Assembly: GCA_014529385.2 (NCBI GenBank) | Contig: CM043958.1 | Location: 80,878,025-80,942,024 of the forward strand | Length of the DNA: 64,000 nucleotides | Direction: 5' to 3' | Source: Adiantum capillus-veneris | Lineage: Eukaryota; Streptophyta; Polypodiopsida; Polypodiales; Pteridaceae | In this document: positions 32,595 to 44,473 of the stretch, in pieces | Layout: each line of letters starts with the position of its first letter | How positions within the stretch are numbered: the first letter of the stretch is position 1 | The notes under the pieces: generated by a model | Told to the model about the DNA's origin: nothing | Seen by the model: only the letters and a program-made list of their open reading frames with translations | Databases searched by the model: none | Made by a program: the position numbers and the translations under genes

Positions 32595-33402
32595 GATTCC
32601 AACGAGCCCCTCCGCTGGTTTCCCCTCAGGCTATTGCGTCCATTGGAGTGTGGGGTTTAAGCCTCCCCCCTCCGAAGTAAGCAACTCCATCTTTCCTAGT
32701 GACTCAGACCGTGAGGCCAACTTAAGGCCACCTAAGGTGGGCGGCAAATTGTCACCGGCAGGCTACATTGTTTTTGGATTGGATGGGCGCAATCCAAAGA
32801 GCGCAACACCGCTTACCTCCCGTCAAAATCTCGCTCCGAACAAAGCTCCATTGGTGAAAAAAAATTTGGGTGTAACAAAAGTGGTCATGAATGGGAGGCC
32901 ACACCAAGCAGATGAAATGGGACAATACGGCCAACGAGGCTTGGACGCAAATCAAACGGCTTGCACTCACCTAACCACATCACCTAGAGGCTTTTTGTGT
33001 CTCACTTTTCGACCTTTTCATAAAGCTAGGGGGCCAAGGGTCCCTTTACAGGAACCCAGTTTTTTATTGATCCCTTTACCCTAGAGATTCTAAGATCCTA
33101 AGCCAACACACGACAATCTAAGATTGTGTACCCAAGGGAGGTCAACAAGCAGCACAACAGTCTAAGGTTGTGTACTCGAGGGAGGTCAACAAGCAACACC
33201 CAATGCAAAGGGCGTGAACGGGAGGTTGTTGTGAGGAGAAGATGGCTGACCATCGGCAAAAGGTTGATGCAAGCAGGAGACTAGCTATATGCAGCCTTGG
33301 CAAAATCGTCGTAGCTTGGCCTGTGTACAGCATCATCGATCGAAACGCCAGACACCGAGAGGCACTGAGAGAGCGAGAGAGCCTGAAATATGGATGATGC
33401 GT

Positions 33403-33403
<1 letters not shown>
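32595..33403. other. Upstream region of the candidate host gene; tandem repeat at 33113-33210
   Basis: No second gene is recognised. The 219-codon plus-strand frame at 32425-33084 is antisense to exon 1 and has no domain. A unit of about 49 bp built on TCTAAG[AG]TTGTGTAC and GGGAGGTCAACAAGCA is repeated twice between 33113 and 33210. The promoter of the minus-strand gene would lie at the left of this stretch; I see no clear TATA box. Confidence 0.4.

Positions 33404-33437
<34 letters not shown>
33404..33437. repeat. (CA)n microsatellite
   Basis: 17 perfect units. All long frames over it in this area are repeat artefacts. Confidence 0.96.
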
Positions 33438-33440
<3 letters not shown>

Positions 33441-33906
33441 AAAGAACGCAAAATTTGTAACAGATCGTGGCAGGGAGAACATGAAGGCCTCCTTTGCATG
33501 GACCAAAATGTGGAGGGAGAACATGCAAATCACGTCATTGAACTGCACTCCCAAAATAGCACCTATTTTTTATTGAGAGAGAGAGTGTCTGTGTTTATTG
33601 TCCTCTCATATTCTTGTTGAAAATCATAGGCACGTACTCAAGTGTTTAGTTTTAAACAAGTAACAAAGTCACAAGGCTTGCCTATTGTGAAATGTACTAA
33701 CAATCTATAAGAGAACAATCAAAGAAGTCAAAAGTGAAATGTTACTAACTAATGCATGTTATGAAATTGTCATTGCATACAAAAGAGAGAGACAAGAATT
33801 GTGCAAAGAGAGAGTTTGAATCTCAAATAATGATTTTTCGTACATCCTGAGATGGATTGGGTTAATGATGGTTAAGATGGAGCATTGGGGTGTTATTGAT
33901 CTTTGT

Positions 33907-33941
<35 letters not shown>
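33907..33941. repeat. Poly-G tract, 35 bp
   Basis: An uninterrupted G homopolymer. Length in an assembly may be inaccurate. Confidence 0.95.
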
Positions 33942-33943
<2 letters not shown>

Positions 33944-34000
33944 TAGAGGGGTTGAGACCTCTTTTAAGTGGTTGCTTATTTTGGGAGGAGTATGTGTGTT

Positions 34001-34159
34001 GATGAGTAATCAGACCAAAAGAAAAATCTTGTGGCGCTCATGGAATGTGATTTGATGAGTAATTAGACCAAAAGAAAAATCTTGTGGCGCTCATGGAATG
34101 TGATTTGATGAGTAATTAGACCAGAAGCAAAATCTTGTGGCGCTCATGGAATGCGGTCT
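34001..34159. repeat. 53-bp minisatellite, three tandem copies
   Basis: Units start at 34001, 34054 and 34107 with GATGAGTAAT and share AATCTTGTGGCGCTCATGGA. Copies 1 and 2 differ at very few positions; copy 3 is more diverged and ends early. No spacers separate the units, so it is not a CRISPR-like array. Confidence 0.95.
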
Positions 34160-35183
34160 TGAGTTTCTCACCCAAGTATGATCAAGAATTGAATTGTACA
34201 TATTTGTTGTTTGTTGGGTTTTCTAGTGTAGTTGTTTCCGTGGAAAAAACCATGCAAATTCTTGTTTGTGTGATTGATGTCAGTATCAATAGCTTCTATC
34301 AAGTTTTACAATTGCAAAAGGAGTGATTGTATGGGTGTCTTGGGTGATTTGTATATGTTACCAATGTGAAGAAGAAGGTTCCTATTATTTCGATCCTTGG
34401 CAATGACAAAACATTCTTCTTGTGCAACTTGATATTGATTTTTGGTACCTTGATAGACCATACCGATTGTGATGGAGGATGCGATGAAAGTTTGGTGCAA
34501 GCAAGTTTCTTTCATTTTGTTGTCTTGTTTCTTGCAAACAAAGGATTGTTGATGAGGTGAAGTTGAGATCATTTTTCATGTGTGGTTGATGTGTTTCTGG
34601 ATTGAGACCACATTCAATGATTGAATTATGTGATGGCTATCCTACAGTAGATTGAGTGGCTCATTTAAGCGTTCCCACCTTGTACTTATTCAAAGATGCT
34701 CGAGGTCTTTGAGTATTGCAAGGTCAATTCAAATGTGGGTGTTGGCTATTGGGCTCATAATGTGCAAATTAGTAATGGTCCTTTATACATAATAGTATAG
34801 CGTAAACCAAATTGTTGGCTTGTATATCAAAAAAAAGTCAAAATGCTATAGAGGCCATTGTTAGGCCTTGCAATCTATATGGATGTACAATGTGGCTATT
34901 GAGCATATGTTGATTTTGAGTTCTTTGTTTCTCCCATATTGTTTTGTGAAAGAAAGTTATCCATGCCACTTGAGAATGTCCCTTGTTGTTTATTGTTTTG
35001 AGAATCCCACTTGCCCTATTCACTAGACCATCCAAAATGTCGATATTCCCAGACCATATTTCAACTGTCATCTCTAGCTTCAATTCAAGAATTGTGGCCA
35101 GTCTTGCAATTATTCATGGGTTGTTTCGAATGAAAAGGTTTTTGGAGCATGTTTTGTGTGGTTTATCACGTGCCTTGATAACA
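34160..35183. other. No recognised gene (part of a decayed region cut by later insertions)
   Basis: T/G-rich on the plus strand with no domain-bearing frame. It appears to have been contiguous with 36801-37121 and 40485-42760 before the solo LTR at 35189 and the copia element at 37122 were inserted. What that older sequence was I cannot tell. Confidence 0.35.
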
Positions 35184-35833
35184 TATGTTGTAACATTTAA
35201 TGGCCTGGTAACTTGTGTGTAGCGGAAATAGCATGAACATAGTGAGCATTTCATTAGAATAGATTCCTAATGAGAATAACAAGAGTGCTTGGGTGGAAAG
35301 AGCAACAAAGAGCATAACACCTAGTTAGAATAGCATGAACAATACTTCAAAAGAGAGAGGAATTAAGCTATTGACAACAATTGAGGACCGAATTTACATG
35401 GACCCGGTTCCCCCTCCAAAAGGCTTTGTATTATGGTTTCTCCCATCAAGAGCGACATTTTACAATACAATTCTTCGTGTTCCTTCAATGCTAGCTAGTG
35501 CAATGAAGATGGGAACTTCAAGCACTAAGCAAAACACTTATTAAACACAACATCAATTCCCTCACGGGTCTCGGACCGAAGACCTCACACACCTTTGAAG
35601 ATGGTGAGAGCTAGCGGGGTATGAGAGTAGATTGAGAGGAAGAAGGAGTAGTCTTACGAGAAAGATGTACATCTCCTCACATAATCACTCATATTAGCAT
35701 ACCTTAGCTTAGTAATTAGCATGGTAGAGGATATGAGCATGCATTGAAGCATCACAAAGCCAAGAGTTGTTGGTGTAGGCCTCCCTTCTCACAAGCTTGG
35801 AGTAGGTGATAAGCTTTCCATTAAAGCTTGAGA

Positions 35834-35886
<53 letters not shown>

Positions 35887-36800
35887 TTCTTACTCCACAC
35901 ATGGAATAGTGTGAGTGTGTGCAATAATGCCCTGAGAAAATCAGCCCCCTCTCTCTCTTGGTCGACCCCTCTTGCCAATTAGTCTTGCTAGCACCTCATT
36001 GGACCCCTCTAGGCTTAGCCAATGAAAATTGAGAGGCATAAGTGATAGCCTTCTGACATGTGTACCCCTTTCCCCTTTTTGTGAGAGCTATAGGTAATTA
36101 ATTAATGCAACTAAACTCTCATTGGACCCCTTTGTCTCTTGGCCAATAGGAATTAGGCAAGCCATTGGGCTGATCAATGCTCATTGGACCCCTTGGGAAA
36201 CTGTCCAATAGTCTTCTAGAGAGCTTAATTCTTATTGGTTCTTGTATTAAGTGTTTTTAAATTAATTAAACTAGATTTACTCTAGCCTAATTCTCATTGG
36301 TCCACCTCCATGGCCATCCAATAGGATTTGAGTACACCTTGTGGGCATCTGGGCTAGGGAGTTGACATGTGTCCCTCTTTCCCTTTGTGTAAAGGAAGCT
36401 TGTGAGTGAGTGAGTGTGTGTGTGTGTGTGTGTGTGTTTCTCTCTCATCCCCTACTTCAAGGGCTCGCCCCCTCCTATGTAGGGATTATGAACTTTTTTT
36501 ACACACACTAAGCATCCAATTTTCCTAGTGTTTGACCTTTGGACTCAACCTTTGAATTTTGGAACCTTAGCATTTTGGAAGTCTTAATGGGCTGAACCTT
36601 AGGGTCTTTTAAGCCCATTGTTGCACATTGCTCTTTTGCAGATGCCCCCCCCTTTGGATCCTTATTTTCCCTCCTTTGGATCCCTATTGTGGGCGGTCTG
36701 CCAGCTTAACCAATATTCTAGCTTTTTCTCCCCTAGCACTTCCCCATATTAAATGATCAGTTTAACATGCGAAAATCATATTAGTTATTATGACATGTGT
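35184..36800 (+). mobile_element. Solo LTR A (1.6-kb family), near-perfect TSD
   Basis: The LTR is 35189-36795 (1607 bp), starting TGTAACATTTAATGGCC and ending TTATGACA. Flanks TATGT (35184-35188) and TGTGT (36796-36800) differ at one position. It shares order and content with solo LTR B at 47285-48887: GACAACAATTGAGGACCG, a purine microsatellite after the GGAG-AGGTGAT region, and an ATTAAATGATCA end. Inside are (AG)n at 35837-35884 and (GT)n at 36414-36437. Orientation is not proven. Confidence 0.82.
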
Positions 36801-37121
36801 ACTCATATGGAGCTTCTCAAAAACCCTATGGTTATGATGATTCTTCAATGTGTTAGAGAAAAAAAGATAGGGGGTTGGTACAATGGCAAGCTCTTGTTTG
36901 TGTGTGGTGTTGATGAATGACAAGTCATGCTCGATGTGCCTTCAACTCTGGTTCAATTCGAGGTCTCTGTGAGCATTTTATTTGATTGGCATTTGGGTTT
37001 CATGAGCTCACAACACTTTTTGTGGTTGTTCCAAAATAAAGGCACAAGGATATCCAATGTGTTGCTTGAGTCATTGAATATCCAGCGGTTGTGCACAGGG
37101 CTTGCTTTGTTAGTGCACAAA
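36801..37121. other. No recognised gene
   Basis: Short stretch of decayed sequence between solo LTR A and the copia element. Confidence 0.35.
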
Positions 37122-37138
37122 TGTGATGCGTGTGCGGG

Positions 37139-37178
<40 letters not shown>

Positions 37179-37332
37179 ACAAGATGTGGGTGGAGCAGCT
37201 CACCACAATATGTGTGAGAGAGAGCCCCTTATTATTCTATCTACTAAAAAAAAGGTGTGTACAAGTGATGGGCGATCGGAGACCTTTGGCATGTCCTACC
37301 GAGGTAAGATGCACACCGCCTTTATCCCAACA
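37122..37332 (-). mobile_element. 3' LTR of the deleted copia element
   Basis: The plus strand begins TGTGATGCGTG and ends TATCCCAACA. It contains (GA)n at 37143-37176 at the same place as the partner LTR, and the shared GTGGGTGGAG and GAGAGAGCCCCTTATT text. Confidence 0.78.
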
Positions 37333-37344
37333 ATCTCCCACTTA

Positions 37345-38040
37345 AAGGTGAATGTGCTAATAAGTTGTAATACTATAGGACCTAGTAGTATGTACCTAAT
37401 GTATAGGGAGGAATCCATCTCAACCTATACCCATTGGCTCTCTCAAAGTCGATGAATGCCACCATATAGGCTCTAGCAGTGTGTGAAAGTGTATATCCCT
37501 ACTAGAATCAACATGCATACCCTACAAGTATCTTGTAATGACCTACACTACTCCATGATGCATCATGCTGGTGTCATTCATTGTACAACTGACAATCCCA
37601 ACTGCAAACGCTCCCATTGCAGCTGGTAAATCGGGTCTCGACACTAAGAGGTCGTACACGAGAGTCCCGAAGGTTGATGGCAAATGTGTAATCTTTGTCA
37701 TCATATCTATGGCAAACGCATCAATGCCATGTGGAGTGACCTACTGCTAATATATTTGTAGTAGCTATCTCAACGCTCATTGCATCACCACCAAAACTAG
37801 TCACTCATGGACGCATCAATCCTAGCTCTAGGTTAGTTGTCACTCCCTCATCGTCCCATAGGGACTCTATCCACATGTTCTAGCATCACCATATCAGCCT
37901 CTAGAACGAGCATGTCAAAGAACTCCATATCACTCATCTCGATGATAGGAGGCATCTCTGTCCCAAGAGGATCAATTTGTTGTGTCTCTCTAGAGCATGG
38001 CCACTCTAACTCTGCATCTATAAACATGTCATGCACAACA
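37345..38040 (-). pseudogene. Scrap of copia pol linker region
   Basis: A minus-strand frame of 62 codons (37848-38036) is acidic, with IDPLGTEMPPI-type text like the variable linker between copia integrase and RT. Evidence is weak and rests mainly on its place in the deleted element. Confidence 0.3.
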
Positions 38041-38339
38041 CTCTAGAGCTCATCAGCGAAAGATATGTGTCTAGTCTCTCCCTGACATGACTATAATGTA
38101 ATCGGGACTATGTTGTCTGGCACCTCATACACATGCATAGGGTAGACCAAGCGCCAATCCTGGCTCCTCTCGCAATGATTAGTGAACTACAACACATCTG
38201 GAAGAACTGCTCTCTAATCAATACTTGACATCCACTATTTCTCAAATGTCTCACCGAGCTCAAACTCTGTACAATCTCAAGAACAACTCATGTGTCGTAG
38301 CATATAAGATGCACCACTACGTAATGACAAGCATACATC

Positions 38340-38680
38340 TCCTACACCTTCTATTCATATGTTGATCCGTTAGCTAGAGGCACACGACCAAGGGTCCCAC
38401 TAGCAAAAGTGTTAAACCACTCACAACATGATGTGATGTGGAACGATGCATACTTATCTACTAGCAGCCATCGAGAGCAAGTGGCATCTCTATCATACAT
38501 AAAATCAAGAGGAACACTAGAGGTAAACGTGACATTATCATCACTAGCATATGAAGCCACCTCTCTAGGTTATGTCAAAACTGCATCACACATACTTCTG
38601 TGTCGCCGCCTCATGCATCTAGAAAAATGACGTTTAATATGCCCTGTGTGACCACAATGCCAAAATCTCAAGTGTCAACA
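38340..38680 (-). pseudogene. Copia gag zinc knuckle and protease remnant
   Basis: Minus-strand reading gives a knuckle relic (FWHCGHTGHIKRHF, where family members have CXXCGKXGHIKRXC). A frame at 38351-38560 contains CSRWLLVDKYASFHIT and EWFNTFASGTLGRVPLANG. The second is the copia protease start, where WLLDSGASFHMT is typical; here the active-site DSGA is replaced by VDKYA. The remnant cannot be active. Confidence 0.75.
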
Positions 38681-40236
38681 TGAATGAGACCATTGTCTCA
38701 CACAAGTCGTTGTTACGGTCTCATAATTGGCACACATATCAACTTCCATAGGTGAAGCTATGACTCTACATCATGTACAAGGGCAAAGTGCATAAACCAA
38801 AGCCAAAGAGATGTGCACCAATCAGAATGAAAGGAGCTCCCTGCGAGGGAAAAACACTCTCAAAACAGCTCACTAGCACTTGTAGTGTTAAGCGCATATA
38901 CGCATAAAATCTTGTGTAGTAGTGTAACCACACTATGCTCTATAACCGCACGGATGCAAGTCTCAAATGCCAAAAGTACATGGGACCTATAACCAGTGAC
39001 TACTTGTAAATGATATGCAGTAGACTCACGATCAGAATATTCACCGATAAAAAATGATGCATAGCATTGGTCTACCTATAGCCACTGCGAGCATACACAA
39101 AGCTCACTCTTGTGAGAGTGGATACAAGAACAATAATCTATGAACAAAAACAGCCATATGCCAATCAATGTGGGAGCAAAATCAACCAACAAGAGAGAAT
39201 CACCGTCTCAATCCACTGACTGCAAATACAGTTAAAAAAAGTGTACGGAAAACAAGCCAAAACTATGGCAAGAAATCTAGGGAAAATCGGACAAAGTCTC
39301 ACCTGCAAAATGAGCAAAATCTCAAACCATAAACTGCATCCAAGATGCTAAAACAAATTCACAATGTGCATACAATGGCAATCGGCACTCGACATACACA
39401 AATGGAGTGACCGTTCATAAACAAGCACCAAAATAGTTGCAATCCAGAAAACTGATCAATGCGGAAACAGTGCTCTCAAGAGAGCTCATTGGCACTCAAA
39501 AATGCCGCCAAAATGCATGGACAATGGGCATCAACCATGTGTCATAACCATATGCAAATCCGTTCGCAAAGAGTATGAACCAAAGTATAAAATCGGTGCC
39601 AAAGTGTCCTATGAAAGAAGATCCACATGTAGTGCCAATGCCAGCAACTTTCTTCGTTGGTCAAATCTACCCGCTTCTTCTTTACCCAAATCTACCAAAA
39701 AACCTCAAACATCAGGCTCTACACAAGCTAAAATTGCATCTTCAACTTCATAATTTATGCACCTAACTTTGAACGTCTGCCATGCTTTCAAAAGTGCATC
39801 ACACTCGAACATTGCGCAAAAATAGAAAACCAAAAATTTCCTGTATGTAGTCAGTCAATCTGAATATCAGCAAAATGGTGAGAAATTTGCAAAAAGTTTT
39901 TTATGCAAAGTTGTATACCACATCAAAAACAAAGGGACGTAATGGAGAGAATATTCAGAGCTGAATTCTACAATGCGATAAATGATCTACAAAATAGTGT
40001 TGCTATGCACACAGTTTTTATGGGAGCACCTTCACCTACACACTATCTTCCACATTGTCTTCTAAGCTTCCACGAGAGCATACACCACTCTGAGCTGAGC
40101 TCACAAACTCCCATTGTGTTCTTACAAAGCTTCCAAGATTTCTTGATCTCTCCACCATCAAGAGCGAGCAAGTTATCGCCTCAAAGCTCTTGACAACGTC
40201 GTTCTCCCTACGATCACCATGCGATCTGATACCAAT

Positions 40237-40269
40237 TGTGAGTGCATGAATATGGTGTGTGTGCATGTG

Positions 40270-40329
<60 letters not shown>

Positions 40330-40484
40330 ATAGGATGTGGGTGGAGTAGCTCATCACAATATGTGTGAGAGAGAGCCCCTTATTCTTCTATCTAGTAAAG
40401 AATAAGATGTGCAAAGGTGATGGACGATTGGACACCTCTAGCACTTCTGATTGGGGTAAGAGGCACAACATCCTTACCCAAACA
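40237..40484 (-). mobile_element. 5' LTR of the deleted copia element
   Basis: The plus strand begins TGTGAGTGCATG and ends TTACCCAAACA. It carries (GA)n at 40272-40327. The PBS relic lies just left of it, which makes it the 5' LTR on the minus strand. Confidence 0.78.
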
Positions 40485-42807
40485 TGATTCATAGAGATTG
40501 CCGCATTACTTCTAGTCCATCAAGTGGTTGAGTGTGATTATGCTTGATAGCTTGAAGCTTTGTATCAATAATATGAAGCAATTTATTCCCTATAAAAGAG
40601 GCCCTGGAAAAAACAACTAGTTTGAGATTCGTGTACATTTGTTAGAGGTTGTTTAAGGTTTCATTGGAGAGAGCAATGTTGTTGGTCAACAACAATGGAA
40701 GCCACAAAGCTGATTAAATGGTTGTGCCACCAAAATTATAAGTTGTTTTGCTAGTGTAAGCAATTAACAATGTTGTTGGAAGCTCAATGTTGCTTGCAAT
40801 AAATGTATTTGGAAGCTTAATGTCGCTTGCAATCAATGTGTTGTAGTGTCAAACCAAAACCTTGCACAATGGCATGTAGTGTAAATATCTTCTTAATGCT
40901 AAGCACCGCCTATAAAAAAAACATAGATATTGTAATCTTTTCTTTGTCATGATGTTGTTGTAAAGTTGTCTTTGTTCTATTTTAAGTTCATCACAAGTGA
41001 GTGATACTCTTTATTTGGGATTCCAAGAAGTCTTGACAATGTTGCAATGTTTGTGTTGTGAGGTCTAGTTGTAGGCAAGTCATGACCGATGTTTCATAAT
41101 TTAATGCCTCTTGATGATCCTCTATCGGGGAAGAATTAGATGAGGATTGTTTTTTCTACTTGTCACGACCTCAAGTTTTGTGTTTTTTTTCTTATTTTTA
41201 AGAATTGTGCTAATGTTGGACTCAAACTTATTTTTGCACATTGTCAAGCATGTGTCAAATTCATTCTCAATGTAGGTGAAAGGGAGAAAGGACAAACAAA
41301 GTTTCATAGTGTCGATTTCTTCATTGAAGTTTGTGTACTTAATCATACGAGACTTATTCGGCCTACATTGAGTACCATATGAGTTGCTAAATTGGCTTGC
41401 AAATCCGACCAACCATAGGTGCGCTACATGTGTTGGTGTTTTGGTATACTTAGTGACAAGATCATTAAAAAAAATTGTGTGTCATCATAATCAAATGTGT
41501 CTCTAGAGAAGCTTGTATTTTTAGCCGTCGTGGTCTTTGAGATTGAAAGTCTATGTTTATGAAAACAAATTCTCTATTGGTGCTATGCAATGGCAAGAAT
41601 AATTCAATATATGCCTCTTACTCAGTTGAGATTTCTTGACTATTGATCAAGGCACTCTGAATTCTTTTTAGCCTCTCCAATGTGGGGAGGTTGTGTTTCT
41701 TGCAGCCGTTGATAACATTTTTTACTGCTTTGCTTGTTGTTGAGTCATCTTTTGTCATGAGAGATGTGCAATAAGCTATAGGTCCAGAGGATTGAAAATA
41801 AATTGGATGTAAATATTTAACAACAAAATATTCATTGAAAGGTTGTTCTTTAAAATTTGGACAATACATGCTTCCTTTAACACTCGACTCACAAGAGAAA
41901 CCAAGTGAATGAAAAATAGGGAAGATGTACTTCTCGTGCTCAAACAAGTGTGCAAATCAGTGAAACTTTATCCCAAGGTTGAGTCATGAAATCTTATCCC
42001 AAACTTTCCACCATACATTCAAAGTCTCTTCATTATGCCTCTCAATATCTTCCATAACAAGTTGAAAGATAGTTTCTTGCAACATTTTCAAGGACCAGTC
42101 ATGACCAAACATGAAGAGCAGAGCACACGACTCATCTTGATTTTGAAAATATTTCTTTTAAAAAAGAGGATCAATTTGAAGACCACTATTTAATTCAAAA
42201 GTAACCTTTGAATCAAAGAGTCTCAAAAAACAAGGTACAAAATGTTGTTGATCACTCGTTATGCTAGCTACAAAGTTTGAGAGATAAATATCACCAATGC
42301 TAGGCTCCAAAAGGAGATGGGGGGCAAAGAAGGATGAGATATACAAAAAGGAATTGAAAAAGGCTATCAACTTCTACACCTTAGGTTTATAGCTAGTCAC
42401 ATAACCTTGTTTGTCAATGGTTGATGTACCAACCATTTTGAGACTAACAAAAGAGCACTTTAATTCAACGAGATTTCTCTCATACAATTGCAAGAAACTA
42501 TGGAAGACAAAGCACCTCATTAGCCACTTTACCATACAACACAACAAAAATTGGTTTTTCATCACCATCTATCACCCAAGCTTCAAGAGGGGAAAGTTGC
42601 ACTATCTCAACAATTTTGTCACAAACAAAACAATAAAGATTAAAGCTTTGGTGGCTAGCTTGGCTACTCTTGCACTTGCCACAAATGTACTCAAGACCAA
42701 AGCTATTCACATTCACCACCTTGAGAGTACCAAAAACCTAAATATAAGAAAACCTTAATCATAAATAGTGGAGAATATAACAAAACCTAAGTACCAAAAA
42801 CCCCACA
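40485..42807. other. Decayed, unidentified region with minus-strand coding traces
   Basis: Minus-strand frames at 41122-41412, 41618-41947, 42158-42370, 42374-42568 and 42498-42719 have protein-like composition but no motif I can name. The last contains two CX2C pairs (YICGKCK and LYCFVCDK) about 14 residues apart, zinc-finger-like. An old DNA transposon or a gene relic is possible. I could not identify termini. Confidence 0.35.
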
Positions 42808-42881
42808 GGGCTTGTAGAATGGGGGATTACAGCACGTGGCTATGAACCACGGTATTGGGGGTTCGAATCCTCCCTCACCCA
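42808..42881 (+). pseudogene. trnR-ACG (relic): Plastid-derived tRNA-Arg(ACG) relic (NUPT), anticodon now ATG
   Basis: The 74-bp segment starts GGGCTTGTAG and contains AGCACGTGGCTATGAACCAC and GGGGGTTCGAATCC, ending CTCACCCA. This matches the plastid trnR-ACG as I know it, with the anticodon loop CTACGAA changed to CTATGAA. A five-pair anticodon stem (CGTGG/CCACG) and the T arm are intact. The D arm is damaged (GAATG in place of CTCAG). Most differences are C to T or G to A, as expected from deamination of transferred plastid DNA in the nucleus. It lacks the D-arm integrity expected of a working tRNA. Confidence 0.82.
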
Positions 42882-43952
42882 TCTCTTTTTAAAACAAAGC
42901 CTTTTGTTTCAAAGCAAAGAATTTGTGTGGCTAGCACCATGTGGTCCTTATTCCGTTAATGCTCAGGTGAAAGAACTGAAGCTCTAGAAAAGGTCGGCAT
43001 GTATAAATAGACTAATTGATTTTCTCCAAACGAATCCAAAAGAAAGGACTATCCAAACTTTTGAATAGATAGGCATCATCAAATGCCAGCAAGGATAATC
43101 TGTTATAGATAGATAGATAAGGACGTGATAAAGGGAGGAATCCTTGGGCTTGATGTAACCTCATAGTCATAGTAATCGCTAGCTTCTACATCAAATGATT
43201 AATTTCACAATACAACATTCGTGCAACAACTTTTCGACACCTCCTCTCAATTACCTACCCAATGAGCTCAACTGGTCTAATTGCATACTCTTGGATTGAT
43301 TTTTTTAAAAAAACTAGCATCTCTCGATCATTCTGTTGTGATTTGTCCCAGATGACTAGTTGGTGAAAAAGGCCGCTAAACTTTTGATCCGATTGGCTTC
43401 AATTTTTTATTTTACTCTTTACTTGAACTTTGAGACTTGGTGTTTGAAGTCGGAATCCAATTTTGACATTGTTGCTTACTTTATTTTATTTATTTTGGAT
43501 TTTATTAGCTTTTACAAGCAATTTTAAAAAAAAAAAGCTAAACCACTAAAAAAAATCATATTCAATACTCAAAAAACTCTAAAACAACTCCACTCTTATT
43601 ATTCATCCATATTTTTGTGGATAGCTCCATTTTTTTCATGTTTTCGGCCGAATTACACACCAACAAATGAAAATTATACTATATTATAATTATTAGAAGA
43701 TATGTACAATATATACACACACACCTAGGGATTATCATATGGCAATCCCCATTCATCTCATTATTAGGGCAATCACTTTATTGGTTCAACAAAAATCAGA
43801 CATTAACACACAATTACGTCAAATCATTGCCCTTTTACTTTCCAGATTCATATTCTTCTGTTCTTTGCAGATGTCTCCCCCCTCCCGGCTTCAATTTATC
43901 CTGGGTTTGTAGTGTAGAGGGTAGAAAGTTGTGTCTATGCTGCATGGCCCTA
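42882..43952. other. AT-rich, no gene recognised
   Basis: No domain-bearing frames. The part just right of the tRNA relic may also be plastid-derived but I could not match it from memory. A (AGAT)n-like patch lies near 43106-43120. Confidence 0.35.
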
Positions 43953-43999
43953 TTATGCTATGGAGGTCAATGCAAATGAATGTGCAAGAAGTGGGTCTT

Positions 44000-44280
44000 G
44001 AGTATGGCACTCAAGGGTTTTCGATGTCAAAGTATCCTGTTGCTTGAATCTTTTGAAGAGAAAATTTTGCAACAACTGAGCTCTTTCTTTGATAGTACAA
44101 TATGCATTGTCCGCTGTGTTGCTTGGATACAATGGCCTTTGTAATTGTGAGTGCCTTGACTTTAGGTACCCACTTATACATGAGTGTATCCCGCTTGACT
44201 TGTTGTGGGGTTTTCGTACCCATTGTTGACCTTGTTTGTTGCTTGCTTCTTCGGTTGCCATATCCCATGTCCTCTTGAGT
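44000..44280 (-). pseudogene. Gypsy ORF downstream of the protease, with a W-V-P-K motif
   Basis: Minus-strand frame 44011-44268 (85 codons) is basic and contains TLMYKWVPKVKAL. The same kind of motif occurs four times in the basic ORF that follows the protease in the palindrome elements (52976-53569), so both share a protease then WVPK order. No other motif is seen. Confidence 0.4.
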
Positions 44281-44473
44281 AGCAGTGTCTTCTATTGAGC
44301 AGGTGGATGTAATTTTTGTTCTTTAAAGTTGTCAACAATGTGTAGTAGTCTTTTTGAAGCCCATACTTGGTGAGGTTGGTTCTTGAGCTGGCTCTTGGGT
44401 ACCCAAATTTGCTTCAATCCTTTCATAGGCTGCTAGAAGCAGTCGCAATGGTCGTAGTTGTGACTGATGACTC

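Larger units (their letters stand above)
37122..40484 (-). mobile_element. Internally deleted minus-strand copia element
   Basis: Two similar LTRs in direct orientation (37122-37332 and 40237-40484) flank 2.9 kb. On the minus strand the right LTR is followed by a near-match to the initiator-Met PBS (TGGTATCAGATC, about 40223-40234). The left LTR is preceded by a purine tract AAGTGGGAGAT (about 37333-37343). Internal frames carry only gag end, protease and a scrap before RT, so integrase, RT and RNase H have been lost. I could not find a convincing TSD. Confidence 0.75.

Noticed and set aside
32425-33084. 219-codon plus-strand ORF
   Set aside because: It overlaps exon 1 of the minus-strand candidate gene in antisense, has no recognisable domain and an uneven Pro/Arg-rich composition.
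34001-34159. CRISPR-like array
   Set aside because: Three 53-bp units abut with no spacers, in plant nuclear DNA; it is a minisatellite.
35837-35978. ORFs across (GA)n, (CA)n and (TG)n runs here and at 33.4, 37.1, 48.0 and 55.7 kb
   Set aside because: Dinucleotide repeats are open in several frames at once and give Arg-Glu, Ser-Leu, His-Thr or Cys-Val runs; these are artefacts.
42498-42719. Replication-protein-A-like zinc region (two CX2C pairs) hinting at a Helitron
   Set aside because: Only cysteine spacing is suggestive; no Rep/helicase text and no Helitron termini were found nearby.
42808-42881. Functional tRNA-His (anticodon ATG)
   Set aside because: The body is that of plastid trnR-ACG, the D arm is broken, and the changes look like deamination decay.
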